DNA of 64,000 bases, taken from an uncultured Pelagibacteraceae bacterium (lineage in GTDB: Bacteria; Pseudomonadota; Alphaproteobacteria; Pelagibacterales; Pelagibacteraceae). The notes below the pieces were generated by a model that saw only the letters and a list, made by a program, of their open reading frames with translations, was not told the DNA's origin and made no database searches. Where the stretch lies: positions 1 through 64,000 of the forward strand of contig CACMYJ010000004.1 of the NCBI GenBank assembly GCA_902617895.1, read 5' to 3'. Position numbers and translations under genes: made by a program. Below are positions 21,618 to 30,317 of the stretch, piece by piece. Positions within the stretch are counted from its first letter, which is position 1; each line of letters starts with the position of its first letter.

Positions 21618-24278
21618 ATGAGAAAATTTATATTTAATTTTAAATCAAATAAAATAAAAAAAATTAAACTACCAAAAAATATTCTTGGTGGCAAAGGTGC
21701 AAATCTTTCTGAAATGGGAAGAATGGGGCTACCCGTACCCCCTGGTTTTACAATATCAACAGGGGTATGTGATTTATTTTATAAGAATAAAAAAAAATTA
21801 AATAAAAAAATACTTAATGAAATAAATAAAGAATTAAAGTTTATTGAAAAAGACTCAGGAAAAAAATTTGGAGATTTAAAAAATCCTCTTCTAGTTTCTG
21901 TAAGATCTGGAGCTAGGGTTTCTATGCCTGGTATGATGGATACAATTTTAAATCTAGGTCTAAATGATAATACAGTAATAGCACTTGCAAAAAAAACTTC
22001 AAATTTAAGATTTGCAAATGATAGCTATAGGCGTTTTATTCAAATGTATTCTAGTGTTGTATTGGGAATAGAAAGTTATCACTTTGAGGATGTAATCGAG
22101 AACTATAAGTTAACAAAAGGAGTGTTATTAGACACAGAATTAGATGAGTATGACTGGCAAGCTTTAATAAAAGATTTTAAAAACATCGTAAAAGAAAAAA
22201 CAAAAAAAGATTTTCCTCAAAATGTCAATGAACAACTGATAGGAGCTATAAGTGCTGTTTTTTTATCTTGGGAAAGCCACAGAGCAAAAGTCTATAGAAA
22301 ATTAAATCAAATACCGTCTAATTGGGGTACAGCAGTTAATGTACAATCAATGGTTTTTGGAAATATGGGTAATGATTGTGCAACTGGTGTAGTCTTTACT
22401 AGAAATCCATCAGATGGATCAAAAAATATTTATGGAGAATATTTAATAAATGCTCAAGGAGAGGATGTTGTTGCTGGAACCAGAACACCACAACATATTA
22501 CCAAAAAAGCTAGAGTTGAATCAAAAGAAACTCTTAAGTCAATGGAGGAGGCAATGCCAAAGACATACAATCAACTAAAAAATATATTAATCAAATTAGA
22601 AAAACATTACAAAGATATGCAGGATGTTGAGTTTACAGTTGAAAATAAAAAACTTTGGATGCTTCAAACACGCTCTGGAAAACGAACAGCTAAATCTGCT
22701 GTAAAAATAGCTGTAGATATGGTTAATGAAAAGTTGATTACTAAAAAAGATGCAATATTACGAATAGAACCAAGTTCTTTAGACAATTTGCTTCATCCAA
22801 CTTTAGATGAGAAAGCAAACTTAGAAGTAATTGGGACAGGCTTACCTGCATCACCTGGTGCTGCAAGTGGAAAAGTTGTTTTTACGTCCGAGGAGGCTGA
22901 AAGACTAAATAGTATGATGCAAAGTACAATATTAGTTCGTGTAGAAACTTCGCCGGAAGATATACATGGTATGCATGCAGCAAAAGGAATACTTACCTCA
23001 AGAGGAGGTATGACAAGTCATGCTGCAGTAGTTGCTAGAGGGATGGGACGACCATGTGTATCTGGATCTAGTGAAATAGAAATTGATTATGAAAACAAAT
23101 TATTCAAAACAAACAATAAAGTAATTAAAGAGGGAGAAATAATTACAATTGATGGTTCAACAGGCAGAATAATTATTGGCGAGATAAAAACAGTTAAACC
23201 AGAAATATCAGGTGATTTCTCAAAAATAATGAGCTGGTCTGATGATTTCAGAAAATTAAAAATTAGAACTAATTCGGAGACACCATCAGATAGTAAAACT
23301 GCTAGAGAATTTGGTGCAGAGGGTATTGGTTTATGTAGAACTGAACATATGTTTTTTGATGAGGAAAGAATTCTATCAGTAAGAGAAATGATATTATCAA
23401 AAACAATTGAAGATCGATCTAATGCACTTAAAAAGTTATTACCACATCAAAAAAAGGATTTTATTGAAATATTTAAAATAATGAGAGGTTTACCAGTAAC
23501 AGTAAGGTTACTTGACCCACCACTACATGAATTTTTGCCAAAAAGTAATAACGAAATTAATGATGTTGCAGTTTCATTAAATATTTCCATTAAAGAACTT
23601 GAAGTTAGAATTTCAGAACTTCATGAACAAAATCCAATGCTAGGTCATAGAGGTTGTAGATTGGCAATTTCATTCCCTGAAATTTATGAGATGCAGTGTA
23701 CTGCAATTTTTGAAGCTTTAGTGGAATGTAAAAAACAAAAAATTCAATCAACTATGCCTGAAATCATGATCCCTTTAGTTTCAACAGAAGCAGAAATAAA
23801 AATTATGAAAGATTTAGTCATTAGGATTGCAAAAAAAGTTCAAGATGAGAATAAAATTAAAATTGATTTTTTAGTTGGAACAATGATTGAATTGCCAAGA
23901 GCAGCAATAAAGGCAAAAGATATCGCTAAACACGCTGAATTTTTTAGTTTTGGAACAAATGATTTAACTCAAACTACATTTGGAATTAGTAGAGATGATA
24001 GTGGTAAATTCCTTAATGATTATATCGAGAATAAAATTTTTGATATTGATCCTTTTGTATCAATTGATGAAGGAGTTGGAGACTTAATAAAAATTGCAAC
24101 TGATAAAGGTAGAAAACAAAACAAAAAAATTAAACTTGGAATTTGTGGAGAGCATGGTGGAGATCCTAAAAGTATAGAATTTTGTGCAAAAACTGGATTA
24201 GACTACGTGTCTTGTTCACCTTACAGAGTTCCAGTTGCAAGATTAGCAGCAGCGCAAGCACAAATAAGAAAAAATTAA
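21618..24278 (+). CDS. ppdK: Pyruvate, phosphate dikinase
   Basis: GGKGANLSEMGRMGLPVPPGFTIST, GGMTSHAAVVARGMGRPCV, SFGTNDLTQTTFGISRDD. Confidence 0.97.
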   Translation: MRKFIFNFKSNKIKKIKLPKNILGGKGANLSEMGRMGLPVPPGFTISTGVCDLFYKNKKKLNKKILNEINKELKFIEKDSGKKFGDLKNPLLVSVRSGARVSMPGMMDTILNLGLNDNTVIALAKKTSNLRFANDSYRRFIQMYSSVVLGIESYHFEDVIENYKLTKGVLLDTELDEYDWQALIKDFKNIVKEKTKKDFPQNVNEQLIGAISAVFLSWESHRAKVYRKLNQIPSNWGTAVNVQSMVFGNMGNDCATGVVFTRNPSDGSKNIYGEYLINAQGEDVVAGTRTPQHITKKARVESKETLKSMEEAMPKTYNQLKNILIKLEKHYKDMQDVEFTVENKKLWMLQTRSGKRTAKSAVKIAVDMVNEKLITKKDAILRIEPSSLDNLLHPTLDEKANLEVIGTGLPASPGAASGKVVFTSEEAERLNSMMQSTILVRVETSPEDIHGMHAAKGILTSRGGMTSHAAVVARGMGRPCVSGSSEIEIDYENKLFKTNNKVIKEGEIITIDGSTGRIIIGEIKTVKPEISGDFSKIMSWSDDFRKLKIRTNSETPSDSKTAREFGAEGIGLCRTEHMFFDEERILSVREMILSKTIEDRSNALKKLLPHQKKDFIEIFKIMRGLPVTVRLLDPPLHEFLPKSNNEINDVAVSLNISIKELEVRISELHEQNPMLGHRGCRLAISFPEIYEMQCTAIFEALVECKKQKIQSTMPEIMIPLVSTEAEIKIMKDLVIRIAKKVQDENKIKIDFLVGTMIELPRAAIKAKDIAKHAEFFSFGTNDLTQTTFGISRDDSGKFLNDYIENKIFDIDPFVSIDEGVGDLIKIATDKGRKQNKKIKLGICGEHGGDPKSIEFCAKTGLDYVSCSPYRVPVARLAAAQAQIRKN

Positions 24279-25111
24279 ATCTCTAATTTTAAATCCAAAG
24301 CTTGAATACTATGTGTTAACTCACCTACTGATATTCTATCAACGTTTGTTGCAGCTAGATTTTTTACATTTTTCAAAGTTATTCCTCCAGAGGCTTCAGT
24401 TTCATATTTCCCTTTTGCATATTTAATAGCCAACCCTAGAGTTTTAGGATTCATATTATCAAACAGAACTGTATTAAAATTAAGTCCATTAATTCTTTTA
24501 AATTGTTTCAAAGTGTCTACCTCGACAGTAATTTTTCTTTTTTTTTTATTTTTAATTGCTTTTTTCACTATTTCTTCAAATTTCTTTAATGAGGCTAGAT
24601 GATTGTCTTTAATTAAAAATTCATCACTTAAATTAAATCTGTGATTAGTTCCACCTCCTAGTTTTACGGCATATTTTTGAATAACTCTTAGATTAGGAAT
24701 TGTTTTTCTAGTGCAACAAATTTTTGTTTTCTTGCCTGCCTTTTTTACAAATTTATTGGTTTTAGTTGCAATGCCAGAGATATGAGAGAGAAAATTCAGA
24801 GCAACTCTTTCTCCAATTAATATATTTTTAATTTTACCTTCAATTAAAGCAATTACAGACCCTTTGCTGATTTTTGATCCTTCTTTTTTTTTTATGTGAA
24901 ATTTAATATTTCTATCTAGTAAATTAAATGTTTGTTTAGCAAATTCTAATCCACCTATAATACCTTTTTCATTGCTTATTAGTTTAACTTTTGAAATTGA
25001 ATTATTATTTAATAAATTTGTTGTAATATCTCCTGAAGGATATAAATCCTCATTAAGAGCTAGCTTACAGGTTGATCTGATAAAATTTTTACTTAATTGA
25101 ATTTTTGGCAC
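24275..25111 (-). CDS. nadC: Nicotinate-nucleotide pyrophosphorylase (carboxylating)
   Basis: DLYPSGDITTNLL, LNFLSHISGIAT, CCTRKTIPNLRVIQKYAVKLGGGTNHRFNLSDEFLIKDNH. Confidence 0.96.
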   Translation of the reverse strand: MPKIQLSKNFIRSTCKLALNEDLYPSGDITTNLLNNNSISKVKLISNEKGIIGGLEFAKQTFNLLDRNIKFHIKKKEGSKISKGSVIALIEGKIKNILIGERVALNFLSHISGIATKTNKFVKKAGKKTKICCTRKTIPNLRVIQKYAVKLGGGTNHRFNLSDEFLIKDNHLASLKKFEEIVKKAIKNKKKRKITVEVDTLKQFKRINGLNFNTVLFDNMNPKTLGLAIKYAKGKYETEASGGITLKNVKNLAATNVDRISVGELTHSIQALDLKLEI

Positions 25112-25116
25112 AGAAT

Positions 25117-26106
25117 TTATCTGCCTATTTCAGCCATTCTCTCTACTGATTTCCTAGCTCTCTCAATTGTTTCGTGGTCCATTATTAATTCGTTGGTTTC
25201 ATTTTCTAAACAATCAAGTATTTTTGGCAGTGTAATTCTTTTCATGTGAGGACATAAGTTGCAAGGTCTTATAAATTCTACATTAGGATTATCAATTTGA
25301 ACATTATCACTCATCGAGCATTCTGTAACCATCATAACTTTTTTAGGTTGATTATCTCTTACATACTTAATCATTCCACTTGTTGATCCTGCAAAATCAC
25401 TCGCTTTTATTACATCAGGAGGACATTCAGGATGAGCAATAATTTTAATTCCAGGATTATTTTTTCTTATTTCATTAATCTCTTCATCATTAAATTGCTC
25501 GTGAACCTCACAAGTTCCTTTCCATGAAATAATTTCTACATCAGTCTGAGAAGCAACATATTTTGCTAAGTAGTCATCAGGTAAGAAAATTACTTTTTTT
25601 ACACCTAAAGAGTTTACAATTTTAACAGCATTTGCTGATGTACAACAAACGTCAGTTTCAGCCTTAACATCTGCAGAAGTGTTAACATACGAGACAACAG
25701 GCACACCAGGATATTGTTTTTTTAAGTTTCTTACATCTTCACCAGTTATAGACGAGGACAAAGAGCAACCAGCTTTCATATCTGGCAATAAAACTTTTTT
25801 ATTGGGACTCATTAATTTGGCAGTCTCCGCCATAAAATGTACACCACACATAACAATTATATCAGCCTCTGTTTTTGCAGCTTCAATTGCTAAGGCTAAC
25901 GAATCTGCTGAAAAATCTGATATGCCATGATATATTTCAGGAGTTTGGTAATTATGAGCAAGAATTACTGCGTTCTTCTCTTTTTTAAGTTTATTTATTT
26001 TATAAATGTAAGGTGCATGAGTGGCCCACTCTATTTCAGGAATGGATTTAGAAACCTTTTGATAAATAGGATCTGTTGCAATCTTTACCTGAGTTGTGAA
26101 TTCCAT
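25117..26106 (-). CDS. nadA: Quinolinate synthase (start taken at internal MEFTTQ)
   Basis: AVILAHNYQTPEIY, MCGVHFMAETAKLMSPNKKVLLPD, HPECPPDV, PCNLCPHMKRI. Confidence 0.96.
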   Translation of the reverse strand: MEFTTQVKIATDPIYQKVSKSIPEIEWATHAPYIYKINKLKKEKNAVILAHNYQTPEIYHGISDFSADSLALAIEAAKTEADIIVMCGVHFMAETAKLMSPNKKVLLPDMKAGCSLSSSITGEDVRNLKKQYPGVPVVSYVNTSADVKAETDVCCTSANAVKIVNSLGVKKVIFLPDDYLAKYVASQTDVEIISWKGTCEVHEQFNDEEINEIRKNNPGIKIIAHPECPPDVIKASDFAGSTSGMIKYVRDNQPKKVMMVTECSMSDNVQIDNPNVEFIRPCNLCPHMKRITLPKILDCLENETNELIMDHETIERARKSVERMAEIGR

Positions 26107-26165
26107 AATAAAAAACTTATCAACTTGAAATAGAATTGTCATTCATTTAATCTGACGCATGATTT

Positions 26166-26251
26166 GCGGCCATGCTGAAATTGGTAGACAGGCACGGTTG
26201 AGGGCCGTGTGAGCCTAGCTCATGAGAGTTCGATTCTCTCTGGCCGCACCA
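26166..26251 (+). tRNA. tRNA-Leu (anticodon GAG), CCA encoded
   Basis: Acceptor GCGGCCA/TGGCCGC, anticodon stem CACGG-TTGAGGG-CCGTG, long variable arm, T loop TTCGATT. Confidence 0.95.
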
Positions 26252-26275
26252 TAAATTAATATTATATTGAAAAAA

Positions 26276-26304
26276 GGGGCGTTCTGTTGCTAGGTGCCCC
26301 GAAC
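26276..26304 (-). repeat. Displaced copy of the 3' end of the tmRNA coding piece; on the minus strand it is a GGGGC/GCCCC hairpin followed by TTTTTT (terminator-like)
   Basis: GGGGCGTTCTGTTGCTAGGTGCCCCGAAC matches 30832-30860 at 27 of 29 positions in the same orientation. Confidence 0.85.
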
Positions 26305-26320
26305 TGTTTATCTAGATCCA

Positions 26321-26539
26321 CTAATAAACACTCATAAATACTACCATTAATAGAACACCAATCAAGGAACTTGTGACGCCACCATGACGCCAAATATTGG
26401 AAGAGGGGTCCCAGACAAAGTCCAAGATAGATTTAATTAAAGTTACCCACATATCAATAACTACATAAAGGGGTCCCACTGCTTTAGGTGTATAGCAAGT
26501 CGAATAAAGACAGGACAATTGAAAACTTTTTGGTACCAT
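26321..26539 (-). CDS. Hypothetical small protein with a hydrophobic C-terminus (uncertain)
   Basis: 72 aa ORF; no recognised family; could be non-coding. Confidence 0.25.
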   Translation of the reverse strand: MVPKSFQLSCLYSTCYTPKAVGPLYVVIDMWVTLIKSILDFVWDPSSNIWRHGGVTSSLIGVLLMVVFMSVY

Positions 26540-26549
26540 AAATAATTCA

Positions 26550-26753
26550 ATGGCTTGGTATAATATAAATTCTCAGGATAGCGTAACTGCGGAAACTTTA
26601 GAAAAAATCAGAACCGAAAGGTGTGGTTTCTGTGGACAAGAAAAACCAGTCAGAAAGAGAATGAAAATATATTTTTCAGAATTTGAAATAGCAGAAAAAC
26701 CAGTATGTCGAGATTGCTATGTTCAGAACTCTATGAAGGCTATAGCTACTTAA
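26550..26753 (+). CDS. Small zinc-ribbon-like protein
   Basis: 67 aa with CGFCGQ...CRDCY (two CxxC knuckles). Confidence 0.65.
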   Translation: MAWYNINSQDSVTAETLEKIRTERCGFCGQEKPVRKRMKIYFSEFEIAEKPVCRDCYVQNSMKAIAT

Positions 26754-26784
26754 TTTTAAGGGATACAACACTATAAATAGAGGC

Positions 26785-26805
26785 AGACTCATGGTTCAGG
26801 ATTTG
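26785..26805 (+). promoter_or_regulatory. Leader motif copy 1: AGACTC-ATG-GTTCAGGATTTG, 13 nt before the start codon of the next ORF
   Basis: 18 of 21 nt identical to 27928-27948 with the same 13-nt spacing to the start; flanked by the 8-bp inverted repeat CAACACTA/TAGTGTTG (26766-26773 / 26807-26814). Confidence 0.65.
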
Positions 26806-26818
26806 GTAGTGTTGAATT

Positions 26819-27169
26819 GTGAAAAAGCTTTTAATGATCGTGGTTCTGGGTTTGCTAATAAGTGAGAATGTGTATGCAAATGATTTTAATTTTATATGCC
26901 GAGAAGAAATAAAAACTGACAAATTATCAAACGATAGACTTTTTTATGAATTAAAAAAAAAAAAATTTTTTATTGATGGTGTTGAATACTTGTTAAAAGA
27001 AAATCCAAAAATATTAGATAATTCTATAACTTTGACGTGGCGTGATGATGACGGTTGGATTTTTGAATCAATTTTTAACAAAAAAAATGGAAAAATGGTT
27101 GAAAAGGGATTTAACAGTCCAGAAGATAAAAATCCAGTAATTTGGTATTATCAATGCGATATATTTTAA
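26819..27169 (+). CDS. Small exported protein, unknown function (GTG start)
   Basis: Signal peptide MKKLLMIVVLGLLISENVYAND; single Cys near each end of the mature domain. Confidence 0.7.
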   Translation: MKKLLMIVVLGLLISENVYANDFNFICREEIKTDKLSNDRLFYELKKKKFFIDGVEYLLKENPKILDNSITLTWRDDDGWIFESIFNKKNGKMVEKGFNSPEDKNPVIWYYQCDIF

Positions 27170-27179
27170 AAATTTTAAT

Positions 27180-27866
27180 ATGAAAAAACTTCCAGGGATC
27201 TCAAATATTGAAGAAGATGAGAGCAAATTTATAATTTTTTTTGATTGTGGTGATTTAGGAAAAAGAAAAAAAGTAGAAAATTTTGGAGATTATGTAGATT
27301 GTAATCACTTATTTTATAAAAAATTTGATGAATATTGCGACTATTATGGAGTTGGGTATGAACAGTTAGAAGATTTAGCTTTTAGTATGAATTATTCAAT
27401 TCCTGATGCATCACAATTTAACGAATTTTGCAAAAATGGAAAATATGATAAAAATTATCCTTATGATTTCAATTTACATTACTATTTTCCCTTAATTTAT
27501 AGATTTAAATACAAAACTTTAGATGTTGACCCTTTTTTTATTGCACTTGGGAATCAGGACTTAATTTCTGTATATGTTGATTTTCTGAAATCAGTAAAAG
27601 TCATAAATATATGGACTGGTGTGAGCTTGGAAGGTGAATTGGCTGATCAGTTTGAAGAAAATAAAAAACTAAATACCCCAATAGAAAAATATTTACAAAA
27701 CTATTTACATCATGAAGGATTTGTGTACCCACACCTTACATTAAAACAAAATGATATCAGAAATTTAAAAGAATTAAGAAAAAGTTTAAAATCTGATATA
27801 AAAATTGCTTTCCCAGATGCTTCAAAAGAGGAAAAAAATATTTTAAAAAAAGCTAAGTTGATATAA
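27180..27866 (+). CDS. Hypothetical protein
   Basis: 228 aa ORF with plausible codon usage; no recognised domain. Confidence 0.65.
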   Translation: MKKLPGISNIEEDESKFIIFFDCGDLGKRKKVENFGDYVDCNHLFYKKFDEYCDYYGVGYEQLEDLAFSMNYSIPDASQFNEFCKNGKYDKNYPYDFNLHYYFPLIYRFKYKTLDVDPFFIALGNQDLISVYVDFLKSVKVINIWTGVSLEGELADQFEENKKLNTPIEKYLQNYLHHEGFVYPHLTLKQNDIRNLKELRKSLKSDIKIAFPDASKEEKNILKKAKLI

Positions 27867-27927
27867 CAAACTATGCCACAGACTAGGCCATATTTAGATA
27901 AATCAAATAGCCATTTTTAAAGCAAAT

Positions 27928-27948
27928 AGACTCTCTGTTCAGGATTTG
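27928..27948 (+). promoter_or_regulatory. Leader motif copy 2: AGACTC-TCT-GTTCAGGATTTG, 13 nt before the ATG at 27962
   Basis: See copy 1 at 26785-26805. Confidence 0.65.
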
Positions 27949-27961
27949 TTAATCTTGGGTT

Positions 27962-28384
27962 ATGGATAAATCACTATTTGCAAACTTTAAAAATTGGTTT
28001 TTAAAACTTAAAAAATCTAAGAAATATTGGAATTCAGAATGTGATATCCTATTCATGAATGCCGAAAAAGAATTTAAAACATTACTTAAATCTAATGAAA
28101 AAAAAATATACCTAAATATAGATAAAGAAGTTTCTTCAAAAAAACATGATCGAGCCATTATGATGAAAGCAATAAGACTATCAAAAAATAAAAATGCAGA
28201 CTCAAAGTATATTGACCTGAGATTTGAAGAAATGTGGGAAGAGGCTACTGAAAATGAATTTGAGCCTTATATTGGAACTATGATGAGACATATACTAAAT
28301 ATGTCAGATCAATATGAAAGACAAAAGATTAAGCAAAAAGAAGAGGAAACAATCGGTGGAGACTCTCTTTTTGATAAAGATTAG
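27962..28384 (+). CDS. Hypothetical protein
   Basis: 140 aa charged, helical ORF; preceded by leader motif. Confidence 0.65.
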   Translation: MDKSLFANFKNWFLKLKKSKKYWNSECDILFMNAEKEFKTLLKSNEKKIYLNIDKEVSSKKHDRAIMMKAIRLSKNKNADSKYIDLRFEEMWEEATENEFEPYIGTMMRHILNMSDQYERQKIKQKEEETIGGDSLFDKD

Positions 28385-28387
28385 ATA

Positions 28388-29554
28388 ATGAAAATAATTT
28401 TGTTTTTTATTTTTTTAATTTTACCAACGTTTGCCAACAGTTTTGATGATCATTATAAGTTTGATCACTGGGCTTATGAAAGAATTATGTTTGGAAAAAC
28501 TGAAAGTAGTGAAGAAGCAAAAAAACTTTTAGACAGTTATAAACTTAATAATCTTGAGGTAAGAGATACAAATAAACCTTATTTAGGACCTATAATAGAT
28601 GGTCATGCACATCCTAGAAAATCCACCGGAAGAGCTTTAGATATAGGTACTGAGTATTTTATAGAAGATTTGCCAATGTTAACAAATAAGGCAAATGTTT
28701 TTATGTCTGTAATTATGGGAACTCCAAATACTTACAAATCAGAAGATAATTGGAATTATTATTATGATTTTGCTGCAGAGCATCAGAATGTTTTAACTAA
28801 TTGTCATTCCAATTTTATTGGAATGGCAGCAAATAAAAAAAAATATAAGAACTCAGAAGTTAATAAAGAGTTTAAAGAAACTATTAAAAGATTTAAAAAA
28901 GGACAATGTTATGGATTGGGAGAAGCTGGACTGGTTCACTATAATAAAAAGAAAAAAAATCCCCCTTATGGTGGGTATCAACCCCAATTAGATTTAGATC
29001 TTAAAAACCCAATTATTGATAAGGCGTTCAAATTTGTCAATGAACACCGTATGCCGATTAATTTACACCTGGAGCCTTTTCATGAAATAGATGGGATAGA
29101 TAGATTAACAGAGTTTAAAAATTTTTATAAAAAAAAATGTGAAAAATACCCCAACGCAAAAATTGTGATAGCTCATACAGGAATGATGCCAACAAAAGAC
29201 CTTGAAGAAATTTTTGATTATTGTCCTAATACATATACTGACTGGAAAATAGCATTTCATTGGTCTTCTCTTTGGGGCTTTGAGGATTTGCATATCCCAA
29301 ATGATTATAGATTTAAATTACATGAGGTTTGGGCAAAATCGATGGAAAAATATTCCGATAGATATTTTTTTGGTTCTGATCATAAATTAGGTAAAAGCCC
29401 AGCACATGATGTTTTTGTTGAACACTATATGAAGCATGTTCGTTTGATGATTGGATCTTTAAGCCCAGATGTACAAGAAAAGATTGCATATAAAAATGCA
29501 GCTAAACTTTTTAAAATTAATCTTAATCAACCTTTAATTGTTGGCAAACAATAA
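28388..29554 (+). CDS. Exported amidohydrolase-like (TIM-barrel metal-dependent hydrolase) protein
   Basis: Signal peptide MKIILFFIFLILPTFANS; metal-ligand-like motifs IIDGHAHP, NLHLEP, VIAHTGM, FFGSDH. Confidence 0.75.
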   Translation: MKIILFFIFLILPTFANSFDDHYKFDHWAYERIMFGKTESSEEAKKLLDSYKLNNLEVRDTNKPYLGPIIDGHAHPRKSTGRALDIGTEYFIEDLPMLTNKANVFMSVIMGTPNTYKSEDNWNYYYDFAAEHQNVLTNCHSNFIGMAANKKKYKNSEVNKEFKETIKRFKKGQCYGLGEAGLVHYNKKKKNPPYGGYQPQLDLDLKNPIIDKAFKFVNEHRMPINLHLEPFHEIDGIDRLTEFKNFYKKKCEKYPNAKIVIAHTGMMPTKDLEEIFDYCPNTYTDWKIAFHWSSLWGFEDLHIPNDYRFKLHEVWAKSMEKYSDRYFFGSDHKLGKSPAHDVFVEHYMKHVRLMIGSLSPDVQEKIAYKNAAKLFKINLNQPLIVGKQ

Positions 29555-29557
29555 AAA

Positions 29558-29905
29558 ACGAAAAAAATTCTATCGATCCTTGTTCTTAGTTTGTTATTTT
29601 GTGGGAGTGCTTATACTGAAACTTGGACTTGTGATAATTTCAGACATGGAAAAGCTATGTATGAAGTTAAAGATACAGAAATTATATTAAGCTTTACAAA
29701 TAATGATGGCATAACCTTTAAAATAACAAAAGATCAACGACAATACAAAATTAGTGTCTACGGAGAGTTCAGCGATAATCAAAGTGATTTTGATTTTGAT
29801 ATTTATATGGATTATGGAGGCAAGTATGTCATTAATAGAACCCAAGATGCTTTGTCTGGATATTCAAAATCATATACAGATAAGAATTGTGTAATATTTC
29901 ATTAA
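29558..29905 (+). CDS. Small exported protein, unknown function; apparent ACG start (ORF track starts at 29591)
   Basis: In-frame extension from ACG 29558 reads (M)KKILSILVLSLLFCGSAYTETWTC..., a complete signal peptide. Confidence 0.55.
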   Translation, partial: TKKILSILVLSLLFCGSAYTETWTCDNFRHGKAMYEVKDTEIILSFTNNDGITFKITKDQRQYKISVYGEFSDNQSDFDFDIYMDYGGKYVINRTQDALSGYSKSYTDKNCVIFH

Positions 29906-29923
29906 TATGAAAAAACTTCTTAG

Positions 29924-30091
29924 ATGATGGATCAACTAATACCTGTAGTATATATGATAGGAGTTCTATTGTTGGTTCTACCTGCTTTTTTACAGTCTAA
30001 TTCTAAATTAAAACAATTGTTAACTAATTTTACTATTTGGATTATCATAGTGCTTATAATTTTAACTTTTATTTATTTATTTAAGAATTAA
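29924..30091 (+). CDS. Small membrane protein (55 aa)
   Basis: MMDQLIPVVYMIGVLLLVLPAFLQSNSKLKQLLTNFTIWIIIVLIILTFIYLFKN; stop overlaps the next start (TAATG); below the ORF-track length cutoff. Confidence 0.5.
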   Translation: MMDQLIPVVYMIGVLLLVLPAFLQSNSKLKQLLTNFTIWIIIVLIILTFIYLFKN

Positions 30092-30273
30092 TGAAAAAGA
30101 AACTACGACATAATCCAATGTGGTTGGGTGGGATTGCCGTGATTATTTTTTCAATGTTATTGCCTATAATTTTAGCACTTACATATGACATTGAGTTACC
30201 TGGATGGTTTACACCTGCTGGTGTTTTTATAGGTGCATTTTTAATGATAAATCACGATGGTATTAATCATTAA
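30091..30273 (+). CDS. Small membrane protein (60 aa)
   Basis: Hydrophobic segment IAVIIFSMLLPIILALTYDI; translationally coupled start. Confidence 0.5.
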   Translation: MKKKLRHNPMWLGGIAVIIFSMLLPIILALTYDIELPGWFTPAGVFIGAFLMINHDGINH

Positions 30274-30317
30274 ATCTTGATTAGAACAAAATTAAGACCC
30301 AAAAAAAACAATCAATA

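Noticed and set aside
26403-26478. Two GGGGTCCCA strings in the left end of the island
   Set aside because: Only 9 nt each, with no consistent flanking similarity; insufficient to call a repeat family
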